Below the pieces are notes generated by a model, which searched no databases, had not been told where the DNA came from, and worked only from the letters and a program-made list of their open reading frames with translations. The translations under genes were made by a program, and so were the position numbers. 58,168 nucleotides of DNA from Oceanospirillaceae bacterium (GTDB taxonomy: Bacteria; Pseudomonadota; Gammaproteobacteria; Pseudomonadales; Oceanobacteraceae), in the NCBI GenBank assembly GCA_002724925.1, contig PBQA01000004.1, positions 1 through 58,168 of the forward strand, written 5' to 3'. Below are positions 51,974 through 58,168 of the stretch, piece after piece. How positions within the stretch are numbered: position 1 is the stretch's first letter; every line of letters begins with the position of its first letter.

Positions 51974-52440
51974 CAGTCCTCTGGCCCCCGCGCGGCGATG
52001 CCGAGGATCGGAACCTCGACCGTCACTTCGCCTCCGTCGTCGAAAAGCAGTGTCAGCGGAAAAGTGTCCCCTTCCGTCATTGGTTCTTGCAGCCGCATCA
52101 GCATTGCGTGAAGGCCCCCCGGTTCGAGCGCGATGCTCTCGCCCGGGGCGATCACGATCTCCCCCGCCGGGCTCATGGAGCTCACACCTTCGGCATTGGT
52201 CTTCGTCTCGTGAATTTCGGGCATCATCGCGAGCGGTGTTGCAAGGCCGATCAGCGTCACCGGCTCGTCGCCGGTGTTGCTTATCGTCATGTATGCGGCC
52301 CCGGGGCGGTTCATCCCGATAGAGGCGCGGGACCACGCGTTCTCGACGACAACATCCTCGGGTCCGGCCAGCGCGGGCACTGAGAGCCCTCCTAGGGTCA
52401 AAAGCGCAGTCAATGTGCCGGTCAAAATATGCTTTTTCAT
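51973..52440 (-). CDS. PCu(A)C periplasmic copper chaperone
   Basis: 155 residues from ATG 52440, with a Sec signal (ILTGTLTALLTLGGLSVPALA). The Met/His Cu(I) site reads MMPEIHE ... M ... GGLHAMLM, as in PCu(A)C (DUF461). It passes copper to SCO-type partners; both neighbours fit. A longer frame to 52722 lacks signal and family match. Confidence 0.92.
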   Translation of the reverse strand: MKKHILTGTLTALLTLGGLSVPALAGPEDVVVENAWSRASIGMNRPGAAYMTISNTGDEPVTLIGLATPLAMMPEIHETKTNAEGVSSMSPAGEIVIAPGESIALEPGGLHAMLMRLQEPMTEGDTFPLTLLFDDGGEVTVEVPILGIAARGPED

Positions 52441-52463
52441 CGTTTTGATCCTGCCCTTTCCAT

Positions 52464-53123
52464 TCATTTTTGCGCGGAAGCGACTTCGGCAGCCACCAAT
52501 CGCCGCAGTTCTGCCTCCCCGAACGGATCGAGCGGCTTGCCGTTCACGAAGAATGTGGGCGTCCGGCGAATTCCCACGGTCTCTACATCGGCACGATCCT
52601 GATTCAGGATCGCCACTACACCCGGTGCCAGCATTTGCGTGCGCGCGGCCTCGGCATCGAGCCCGGCCGTGGCGGCGACCTGTAGGATTAGGCCGGGCGC
52701 CGGGGCACCGTGCGACGCCCATCTCGGCTGTTCCCGCAGAACGGCCTCGAGCACCGGCACGTAAACGTCCTGCATGCGCGCCGCCTCGAGCACGCGGATG
52801 GCTTCCTCGGATGCCGCGCCGTGGAAGGGCGTGTAGCGGATCACGACGCGGACAGCTTCCCCATGCTCGGCCATGATGTCCTTCACGATGGGATGAAAGG
52901 CGCGACAGGCCTCGCAGGCCGGATCGAAGAATTCGACGATCGTGACGGGCGCATCCGCAGGCCCGAGGATGGGCGAGTAGGGGCGGATCATCGCCTCCGC
53001 AAGTTCCGGAGCAACGGGCTCCGCTTCGGCCACTGGGCCGGGGCGGTTTGCAAACCAGGTGGCTCCGCCGAAACCGGCGGCGCCGAGGGCAAGAACGGAC
53101 AGGATCAGGCCGCGTCGATTCAT
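52464..53123 (-). CDS. DsbA-like thiol:disulfide oxidoreductase
   Basis: 219 residues. A signal anchor (RGLILSVLALGAAGFGG) precedes a thioredoxin_4 domain: IVEFFDPACEACRAFHP has the CxxC site, and VGIRRTPTFFVNGKPLD the cis-Pro loop. It oxidises or isomerises Cys pairs in exported proteins such as SCO or DUF411. Its start overlaps the dsbB stop. Confidence 0.9.
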   Translation of the reverse strand: MNRRGLILSVLALGAAGFGGATWFANRPGPVAEAEPVAPELAEAMIRPYSPILGPADAPVTIVEFFDPACEACRAFHPIVKDIMAEHGEAVRVVIRYTPFHGAASEEAIRVLEAARMQDVYVPVLEAVLREQPRWASHGAPAPGLILQVAATAGLDAEAARTQMLAPGVVAILNQDRADVETVGIRRTPTFFVNGKPLDPFGEAELRRLVAAEVASAQK

Positions 53124-53542
53124 GTTCGTGTGTCCTTTAATGAAAGGGCCGACAGCGCCCCGATCAGCGCGAAGGCGGCGAGCGCCATCAGCGGGATAGG
53201 GATGCCGAAGACCAGTTGGTTGTCATCGGTGCAAGAGGGGCCGGTGGCCGTGCAGGGCTGGACGCGTTCGGGAACAAGACCGACGTACAGCCCCATGTGC
53301 CAGAGGGCGATTGCGCCGCCGCCAAGCGCCAATGCGATGCCGTAGCGCCCCACGCGGCCGTCCCGCCACCAAAGGCCGAGCCCGAGGACAATGGCCAAGG
53401 GGAACATGAAGGCGCGCTGGAACCAGCACAGCACACAGGGCGTCTGCCCCAGCACCTCGCCGATGAAAAGCACGGCAAGCGAGGCGACGAGCGCGATGAT
53501 CCACGCCAGCCCGAGGGCTGTTTCTCCGGACATACGGTTCAT
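53120..53542 (-). CDS. dsbB: DsbB-like disulfide bond formation protein
   Basis: 140 residues, four helices. QTPCVLCWFQRAFMFPLA holds the quinone-side CxxC and the periplasmic loop has QPCTATGPSCTDD. It re-oxidises the DsbA-like neighbour. ATG 53542 gives MNRMSGETALGL; longer frames lack similarity. Confidence 0.9.
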   Translation of the reverse strand: MNRMSGETALGLAWIIALVASLAVLFIGEVLGQTPCVLCWFQRAFMFPLAIVLGLGLWWRDGRVGRYGIALALGGGAIALWHMGLYVGLVPERVQPCTATGPSCTDDNQLVFGIPIPLMALAAFALIGALSALSLKDTRT

Positions 53543-53547
53543 GTCGG

Positions 53548-54150
53548 TCAGATCCTCTCTTCCAGATTGGCGAGGATCTCTTCGGCGGAGGTGCCGTAGG
53601 GCCACGAGTCGGCGAAGCCCGCGTCGGGATCGAAGAGGAACAGATGCGACGTGTGGCCCATCGTGTAACCATCCGGCGCCGCAGCCTCTTCGACGCGTTC
53701 GAAGAAGATCGGAAAGGTCTCGGATGTGGCGGCGATCTGTTCCGGCGTGCCGGTCAGCCCGATGATGCCCGCATCGAACAGCGGGACGTATTCGGCGAGT
53801 GCTGCGGGCGTGTCTCGTTCAGGGTCGATTGTTATGAAAATCGGTTGGACCTTGGCGGCATCGTCGCCCAGACCGTCCATCACCGCCGCGACCTCGGATA
53901 GGGTCGTCGGGCAGACGTCGGGGCAGTTGGTAAAGCCGAAAAAAACCAGCATCCAGCGCCCCGCAAAGTCCTCCTCGGTTCGAACCATACCCTGGTGGTC
54001 CGTCAGTTCGAACTCAGCGAAAAAAGGCGGTTCGGCGTCGGTTCGGGCGCTATCGGCACGATAATCGGACCATAGCAAAAGCCATACGAAGGCAAGCGCT
54101 GCCACGCCTGCCAAAACCCAAAGAAACTTCTGTGCCGATGTAAGGGACAA
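53548..54150 (-). CDS. SCO1/SenC copper chaperone (copy 2), first gene of the operon
   Basis: 200 residues. Anchor WVLAGVAALAFVWLLLW, then FGFTNCPDVCPTTL (CxxxC), IFITIDPERDTP and the His in GYTMGHTSHLFLF. Related to copy 1 but clearly diverged. It opens the ten-gene minus operon SCO-DsbB-DsbA-PCu(A)C-SCO-M23-DUF411-ZIP-LspA-Lnt, with a MerR-type promoter 36 bp upstream. Confidence 0.92.
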   Translation of the reverse strand: MSLTSAQKFLWVLAGVAALAFVWLLLWSDYRADSARTDAEPPFFAEFELTDHQGMVRTEEDFAGRWMLVFFGFTNCPDVCPTTLSEVAAVMDGLGDDAAKVQPIFITIDPERDTPAALAEYVPLFDAGIIGLTGTPEQIAATSETFPIFFERVEEAAAPDGYTMGHTSHLFLFDPDAGFADSWPYGTSAEEILANLEERI

Positions 54151-54185
54151 TCCTGTTCGCCTGATTTTGATTCTTATTGCCTGTG

Positions 54186-54216
54186 CGGATACATCCTCTA
54201 GCTGCTAGAGGTTCAA
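54186..54216 (-). promoter_or_regulatory. MerR-type promoter of the SCO operon
   Basis: On the minus strand: -35 TTGAAC (54216-54211), a 19-bp spacer holding the perfect dyad CCTCTAG-CTG-CTAGAGG (54195-54211), and -10 TATCCG (54191-54186). It is divergent from merR at 54322, so the regulator sits next to its target. Confidence 0.78.
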
Positions 54217-54321
54217 GCACGAAATCATGGTATAGCTTGAACTCACGCGTCTGTGAATCCGACACTTGTTTATTCCGACGGCAAAACCTACACAAACTGT
54301 ATCTTTTTCATGGAGGCGAAA

Positions 54322-54750
54322 ATGCTCACGATCGGTACTCTGTCAAAGAAGACTGGCACAAAAGTGCAGACCATCCGGTACTACGAACAGATCGGACTCA
54401 TGCCCGAACCTGGCAGGACCGAAGGCGGACAGAGGCGCTACGACAATGCACAGCTTGATCGACTGTCCTTCATCCGCCACTCGCGGCAACTCGGCTTCTC
54501 GCTCGATGCGATCCGCGAGCTGCTCGACCTCAGCGACCATCCCAATCGGCCCTGTGATGAAGCTGATGCCATCGCGCGTCGCCAGCTCAAACAGGTGGAG
54601 CAGCGCATGGCCCGCCTGAAGGCGCTGCGCACGGAACTGAAACGCATGGTTCACGAATGCAGCGGCGGGCGGACGGGAGATTGCAAGGTGCTTGAGGTGT
54701 TGCGGGACCATTCGGAATGCTTGACCGAACACGAGGAAATCGGGGCCTGA
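54322..54750 (+). CDS. MerR-family metal-responsive regulator
   Basis: 142 residues from ATG 54322, with GGAGG 6 bases upstream. MLTIGTLSKKTGTKVQTIRYYEQIGLMP in two parts forms the winged helix (1-28), followed by LSFIRHSRQLGFSLDAIREL and a dimer helix. The metal loop has Cys in RPCDEAD, HECSGGRTGDCKVLEV and HSECL, a ZntR/CadR-like pattern for Zn, Cd or Pb. It should twist the 19-bp-spacer promoters at 41997, 54186, 55462 and perhaps 57780. Confidence 0.93.
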   Translation: MLTIGTLSKKTGTKVQTIRYYEQIGLMPEPGRTEGGQRRYDNAQLDRLSFIRHSRQLGFSLDAIRELLDLSDHPNRPCDEADAIARRQLKQVEQRMARLKALRTELKRMVHECSGGRTGDCKVLEVLRDHSECLTEHEEIGA

Positions 54751-54832
54751 AGGAATTCAGCCAACATTCCGGCTGGAACGCAGATCAGCCGCAGAAGTTA
54801 ATGTGTCGTACAACACAAGCTGGAACCACAAA

Positions 54833-55432
54833 ATGGCCGCTAGACAAGATTCAATGGAGAGACGGACGCTTTGGATCGTTCTGGCGCTCAATATCGGTTT
54901 GGCCGTGGCCTTTTTCGCAACAGGCGCCTTCGGCGACTCAAGTGCCCTGATCGCCAACGGGCTCGATAACCTCTCCGACAGCTTCGTCTACGCGATCAGC
55001 CTTTTCGCTTTGTCCCGATCCGCCAAATGGAAACGCGGGGCGGCGAACGTTTCCGGCGGGCTGCTGATCCTGTTCGCTGCAGGCATCCTCTACGATGCGT
55101 GGCGCCGCTACATCGGTGGGTCAGATCCGCTCGGGACGATCATGATTGCAATGGCCCTGATCGCGGCGGCTATCAACGCAGTCTGCGTTTGGCTGCTCGC
55201 TAAGCTCAAAAATCCAAACGTCAATATCCGCGCGGCCAACACCTTCAGTTACAACGATTTCGCCGCGAACCTCGGGATCGTCGTGGCCGGTGGCCTCGTC
55301 GCTTGGCTAGGAACCAACTGGCCGGACCTTGTCGTCAGTGTGATCGTCGCCGGGATCGCGGCCTGGGGCGGTATCGACATCCTGCGCGACGCACACGGCG
55401 AACACCACAAAGCGGTTCACACGGACAAATAG
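54833..55432 (+). CDS. Short cation diffusion facilitator-type transporter
   Basis: About 199 residues, six helices. The metal-site helices read ALIANGLDNLSDSFVYAIS and NTFSYNDFAANLGIVVAGG, which replace the usual His-Asp pairs by Asn/Asp. The C-terminal cytosolic domain of normal CDF proteins (about 300 residues) is missing, and the protein ends with HGEHHKAVH. Start uncertain: GTG 54803 and ATG 54854 are alternatives. Confidence 0.85.
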   Translation: MAARQDSMERRTLWIVLALNIGLAVAFFATGAFGDSSALIANGLDNLSDSFVYAISLFALSRSAKWKRGAANVSGGLLILFAAGILYDAWRRYIGGSDPLGTIMIAMALIAAAINAVCVWLLAKLKNPNVNIRAANTFSYNDFAANLGIVVAGGLVAWLGTNWPDLVVSVIVAGIAAWGGIDILRDAHGEHHKAVHTDK

Positions 55433-55461
55433 TTGCGGGAGATTCTTTCTGAAAGAAAGGA

Positions 55462-55492
55462 TTGAAGCTATAGTGACTATAGCAATTAGTCT
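55462..55492 (+). promoter_or_regulatory. MerR-type promoter of the transglutaminase-CzcD operon
   Basis: -35 TTGAAG (55462-55467), then GCTATAG-TGA-CTATAGC (55467-55483) within a 19-bp spacer and a weak -10 near 55487-55492 (TAGTCT). The dyad occupies the same position relative to the -35 as at the cadA promoter, with TATAG for TCTAG. Confidence 0.65.
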
Positions 55493-55527
55493 TGTTCCAA
55501 GACGATTCGAGGAGCGACCCGTTGCAG

Positions 55528-56283
55528 ATGACCGACCCCCTACTTGTACCCACCAAACTACTGGATTTTGATGCCGCGCCTCTTGCGCGTCTAATTGAGA
55601 ACCGCAGCTGGCGCGGCTTATCCGAATACGATCGGATCGGAGCTGCCTATGATTTCGTTCGGAATGAAATCGCGTTCGGATACAATCGAGCTGACGACAT
55701 CCCCGCATCCGAAGTGCTTTCCGACGGCTATGGGCAGTGCAATACCAAAGGCACGCTCTTGATGGCGCTGCTGCGTGGTGTCGGCATTCGTTGCCGGTTG
55801 CATGGGTTTACGATCCACAAAGGCTTGCAGCGCGGTGTTGTCCCTGAGCTGGTGTATCCGCTTGCTCCGCAGGAAATTCTCCACTCATGGGTCGAGATCG
55901 AATTTCAAGGTGCCTGGATCAACCTTGAAGGCTTCATCCTGGATGACGCTTTCCTCGATGTCCTGCAAACGTCATTCTCGGACACAGAAAGTCTCTGCGG
56001 TTATGGCGCGGGCACGGATTGCCTTGGCGCGCCTCCCGTCGCCTGGAACGGAGAAGATACCTACATTCAGAAAACCGCCATTGTGCAAGATTTTGGCGTG
56101 TACGATACGCCGGACGCCTTCTATTTGTCCCATGAGCAATCCTTTGGGTGGCTGCGTGGTGCCCTTTACCGTCATATCATCCGCCACTGGATGAATGCGC
56201 GCGTACGTGGTTTCCGCAGCGGCCGCCTCAAGACTGACCGACGCGCGACACACGCGCATGAGGAGCCTGCCAATGCCGCATGA
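55528..56283 (+). CDS. Transglutaminase-like cysteine protease-fold protein
   Basis: 251 residues from ATG 55528 (a TTG at 55522 has the better-spaced GGAG). The triad is visible: Cys in DGYGQCNTKGTLLMALL, His in ILHSWVEIEF and Asp/Glu in WINLEGFILDD. No signal peptide, so probably cytoplasmic. It overlaps the next gene by 11 bp. The substrate is unknown; proteins of this type near CDF transporters are a recurrent but uncharacterised association. Confidence 0.85.
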   Translation: MTDPLLVPTKLLDFDAAPLARLIENRSWRGLSEYDRIGAAYDFVRNEIAFGYNRADDIPASEVLSDGYGQCNTKGTLLMALLRGVGIRCRLHGFTIHKGLQRGVVPELVYPLAPQEILHSWVEIEFQGAWINLEGFILDDAFLDVLQTSFSDTESLCGYGAGTDCLGAPPVAWNGEDTYIQKTAIVQDFGVYDTPDAFYLSHEQSFGWLRGALYRHIIRHWMNARVRGFRSGRLKTDRRATHAHEEPANAA

Positions 56284-57190
56284 TCATGGGCACGCGCATA
56301 TCGAACCGGATTCTGGCGATCGGCGGGTTGCCATCGCGATCTGGGCGAACGGGCTTCTTACCGTTGCGCAGATCGTCGGGGGCATATTCTCGGGCAGTCT
56401 GGCACTGATCGCCGATGCGCTGCACAACTTTTCCGATATGGCCTCGCTTGTCATTGCCTTCGCCGCACGCAAGATCGCGCGCCGCCCGGCCGATGAGCGC
56501 ATGACCTTCGGCTATGGCCGGGTCGAAATCGTCGCGGCCCTGATCAACTACACCACCCTCATCGTGATCGGCTTCTATCTGATCTACGAAGGTGGCATGC
56601 GCATGATTGATCCACCCGAAGTCATGGGGTGGACCGTAGTCATTCTCGGTGGAATCGCGCTTGTGGTCGACACGCTGACCGCAATGCTGACCTATTCGAT
56701 GCAGAAGGGGAGCGTGAACATCCGTGCGCTTTTTCTCCACAACCTTTCGGATGCGTTGGCTTCAGTGGCCGTCATAGTCGGCGGGACGCTCATAATACTC
56801 TATGATATGCGTTGGGTTGATCCGGCCATCACTATCGGCATCGCGCTCTACATCCTGTATTTGTCCTTCACCGAAATAGGGGGCCCAATTCGAACCCTGA
56901 TGCTTGGGAGCCCACCAGATATTGATGGAAATGACGTGGTCAGAGCGATCCAGAGTGTCGATGGCGTTGTGGACGTGCATCATGTCCACCTGTGGCAAAT
57001 GCAGGAGCACGCTGCGGCATTGGACTGCCATATTGTCGTCGAACGCGAATGGATGGGTGAGGCCGACAAGATTAACGAAAACGTCAAATCGGTGCTGCAT
57101 GAACGTTTCTCAATCGAGCATTCCACGCTTGAATTCGAAGCGAGCGACAATGCGCATCAGGAGGCGCAGGTGTTCGGACACCGCTCATGA
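56273..57190 (+). CDS. czcD: Cation diffusion facilitator (CzcD/ZitB type)
   Basis: 305 residues from ATG 56273. His-rich start MPHDHGHAHIEPD, six helices with metal sites LIADALHNFSDMASL and ALFLHNLSDALASV, and a complete C-terminal cytosolic domain with VDVHHVHLWQMQEH. It exports Zn, Cd or Co in exchange for protons. In one operon with the transglutaminase-like gene and the methyltransferase-like gene (4-bp overlap). Confidence 0.95.
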   Translation: MPHDHGHAHIEPDSGDRRVAIAIWANGLLTVAQIVGGIFSGSLALIADALHNFSDMASLVIAFAARKIARRPADERMTFGYGRVEIVAALINYTTLIVIGFYLIYEGGMRMIDPPEVMGWTVVILGGIALVVDTLTAMLTYSMQKGSVNIRALFLHNLSDALASVAVIVGGTLIILYDMRWVDPAITIGIALYILYLSFTEIGGPIRTLMLGSPPDIDGNDVVRAIQSVDGVVDVHHVHLWQMQEHAAALDCHIVVEREWMGEADKINENVKSVLHERFSIEHSTLEFEASDNAHQEAQVFGHRS

Positions 57191-57744
57191 CGATTGCCCA
57201 AGGCATACTAGTGGTCGTTGGCCTGCTATCCGGTCTGGTTTTGATTGGTGCGCTCCTTTGGTCGATCGCCCGCCCGTCCAAGCGCATCTGGCCTCCAAAC
57301 AGAGAGCATTCAGTCATACCAAACATTGCATGGGGTCTCACATTGGCCGTGTTTGGGGCGGTGATCGGTTTGGGCATCTTGGATTGGAAATCCGCTTCTA
57401 TGGCCAACCCACTCCGTTGGGCGGTCGGGCCGTTCTTGATCGCAACCGGAAATCTGATTGTCTGGTGGGGGGCATTCAGCATTGGACTGAAAGCCACCAG
57501 CGGTGCGAAAGACGAGCTGATCACTTCGGGTCTCTACCGTTTCTCTCGGCATCCGCAGTACCTTGCCGACATGGCCATCCTGATAGGTTTTGGTCTTCTC
57601 TTCGCCTCATCTTGGGTTTGGCCTATCGTCATCGTTGGAGTTGCCGCGCTGGCCCTTGCCCCGCTCGCGGAAGAGCCATGGCTGCATGAACAATACGGCT
57701 CCAAGTATCGCGATTATTGCGCTGAAACGCGTCGATACCTGTAA
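57187..57744 (+). CDS. Isoprenylcysteine-carboxyl-methyltransferase-like membrane protein
   Basis: 185 residues, five helices. The C-terminal motif LYRFSRHPQYLADMAILIG and EEPWLHEQYGSKYRDYC is that of the ICMT/PEMT family, which uses S-adenosylmethionine. In bacteria its substrate is usually unknown; such genes often stand beside CDF exporters. It overlaps czcD by 4 bp. Confidence 0.88.
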   Translation: MTIAQGILVVVGLLSGLVLIGALLWSIARPSKRIWPPNREHSVIPNIAWGLTLAVFGAVIGLGILDWKSASMANPLRWAVGPFLIATGNLIVWWGAFSIGLKATSGAKDELITSGLYRFSRHPQYLADMAILIGFGLLFASSWVWPIVIVGVAALALAPLAEEPWLHEQYGSKYRDYCAETRRYL

Positions 57745-57779
57745 ACTCGCGACCTCACGAGAACGTCATCGTTTTTCAG

Positions 57780-57810
57780 TTGAACCTCTAGCTTCTAGAA
57801 TGTCCTCATT
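57780..57810 (+). promoter_or_regulatory. MerR-type operator without its gene
   Basis: TTGAAC (57780-57785) followed by CTCTAG-CTT-CTAGAA matches the other three promoters, but no good -10 follows and the TyrA-like fragment starts inside it. Probably a promoter left behind when a downstream gene was deleted. Confidence 0.6.
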
Positions 57811-58069
57811 CGAGCAAGTTGTCAGCGAAATTGCAGTTGCTTGTAAACCTGGCGCGCTGATTGTCGATGTTGGCTCGGTCAAAGTCGTTCCTTCCGAAAT
57901 CATGCTGCGCCGGTTCCCGAACTACGTAGACATCGTCGCAACGCACCCTTTGTTCGGTCCTCAAAGTGCGATGGAAGGTATTGAAGGCCTGAAAATTGCG
58001 GTCTGCCCCATTCAGGGAAAACGACATGCGAGGCTGGCTGCGTTTTTACGCGTAGCTCTTAGGCTGACT
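57800..58069 (+). pseudogene. Prephenate dehydrogenase (TyrA) fragment cut by IS66
   Basis: MSSFEQVVSEIAVACKPGAL leads to IVDVGSVKVVPSEIMLRRFP and ATHPLFGPQSAMEGIEGLKI, the central block of the TyrA NAD-binding half. The N-terminal GxGxxG segment is absent and the sequence ends at the IS66 right end (58070), so about 80 residues of a 280-370-residue enzyme remain. Non-functional. It appears to be foreign to the metal cargo and marks the former edge of the captured segment. Confidence 0.75.
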
Positions 58070-58168
58070 GTAAGCGCCTCGGCGATCCCCTACGCGGCGC
58101 GGCTTGACGCGGCCGCGAAGTTCCAGGGCATGAGATCGTCGATGCGGCTTCTGGGATGACCGTCGAGC
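58070..58168 (-). mobile_element. IS66-family element, right end (truncated by window end)
   Basis: Reverse complement of 40768-40866, starting with the terminal repeat GTAAGCGCCTCGGCGATC. With positions 1-94 it would form a complete minus-strand IS66 copy if about 2337 bp (equivalent to 38431-40767) were restored at the junction. The flank on this side is GGCTGACT, unlike the TGCTAAAG on its far side. Confidence 0.93.
58090..58168 (-). CDS. tnpC: IS66 transposase TnpC, C-terminal end (partial)
   Basis: The last codons and stop of tnpC, identical to the end of the gene at 39263-40846 (..RIDDLMPWNFAAASSRAA). The rest lies beyond the window end. Confidence 0.85.
   Translation of the reverse strand, partial: LDGHPRSRIDDLMPWNFAAASSRAA

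Noticed and set aside
1-58168. tRNA, rRNA or riboswitch genes
   Set aside because: I saw no cloverleaf, rRNA block or known riboswitch motif by eye; a covariance-model scan was not possible.

Overview
The window looks like one almost complete, high-GC alphaproteobacterial plasmid, mobilizable and not self-transmissible, of about 60.5 kb. It carries an RPA-type replication initiator, iterons with a DnaA box, a short ParA with a small ribbon-helix-helix partner, a large ParB-like protein, a MobQ-type relaxase with a recognisable oriT, and a VirD4/TraG coupling protein. There are no mating-pair formation genes and no rRNA or tRNA. DUF736, paired RHH_4 proteins, a LuxR solo and the gene style suggest Alphaproteobacteria (sphingomonad- or rhodobacter-like); the genus cannot be read from the sequence. 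Circularity is supported by IS66 ends: the window starts inside the left end and stops inside the right end of an IS66 element in minus orientation, as if one copy had been cut at the contig ends. An exact 8-bp duplication (TGCTAAAG) lies outside that copy (95-102) and outside the internal plus-strand copy (38329-38336).

Layout. 0.3-3.7 kb: SIR2-HerA defence pair. 3.9-6.0 kb: ArdC-like antirestriction protein, WGR protein, serine resolvase with res-like repeats. 6.1-16.7 kb: a minus-strand operon of unknown protein, FitA, FitB, SNF2 helicase, Mod-like methyltransferase and Res-like helicase-nuclease, headed by a palindrome that also precedes an orphan FitA at 16.8 kb. 17.1-24.0 kb: relaxase, oriT, HD hydrolase, CbbX-like AAA+ ATPase, coupling protein. 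24.2-35.1 kb: plasmid core (oriV, repA, RHH, parA, DUF3800, DUF736, RES-Xre, ParB-like, LuxR solo, RHH_4 pair). Nine arrays of a GATATC-like hexamer repeated exactly every 11 bp are scattered through this core. 35.1-38.3 kb: AbiEi with a broken AbiEii, an unknown protein, and a second DUF3800 protein.

38.3 kb to the window end, continuing over the junction to position 94, is a composite transposon of about 22 kb bounded by two inverted IS66 copies. Its cargo handles metal ions and the cell envelope: CadA/ZntA-type P-ATPase, two cation diffusion facilitators, a ZIP transporter, DUF411, two SCO proteins, PCu(A)C, DsbA/DsbB-like proteins, a MerR regulator, LspA, Lnt, an M23 peptidase, two L,D-transpeptidases, a transglutaminase-like protein and an isoprenylcysteine-methyltransferase-like protein. 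Four TTGAA(G/C) + CTCTAG-type dyad promoters with 19-bp spacing suggest one MerR regulon. lnt is split by an IS3-family element with a 3-bp CAA duplication, and a prephenate dehydrogenase fragment is cut by the right IS66.

How the parts fit: the backbone replicates, partitions and is mobilized by a helper; the 0-17 kb and 35-38 kb regions are a defence/toxin-antitoxin island; the composite transposon was inserted directly behind the stop codon of the second DUF3800 gene and adds metal resistance. The most novel signals are the 11-bp-phased GATATC arrays and the translational coupling of a FitAB module to an SNF2-Mod-Res system.
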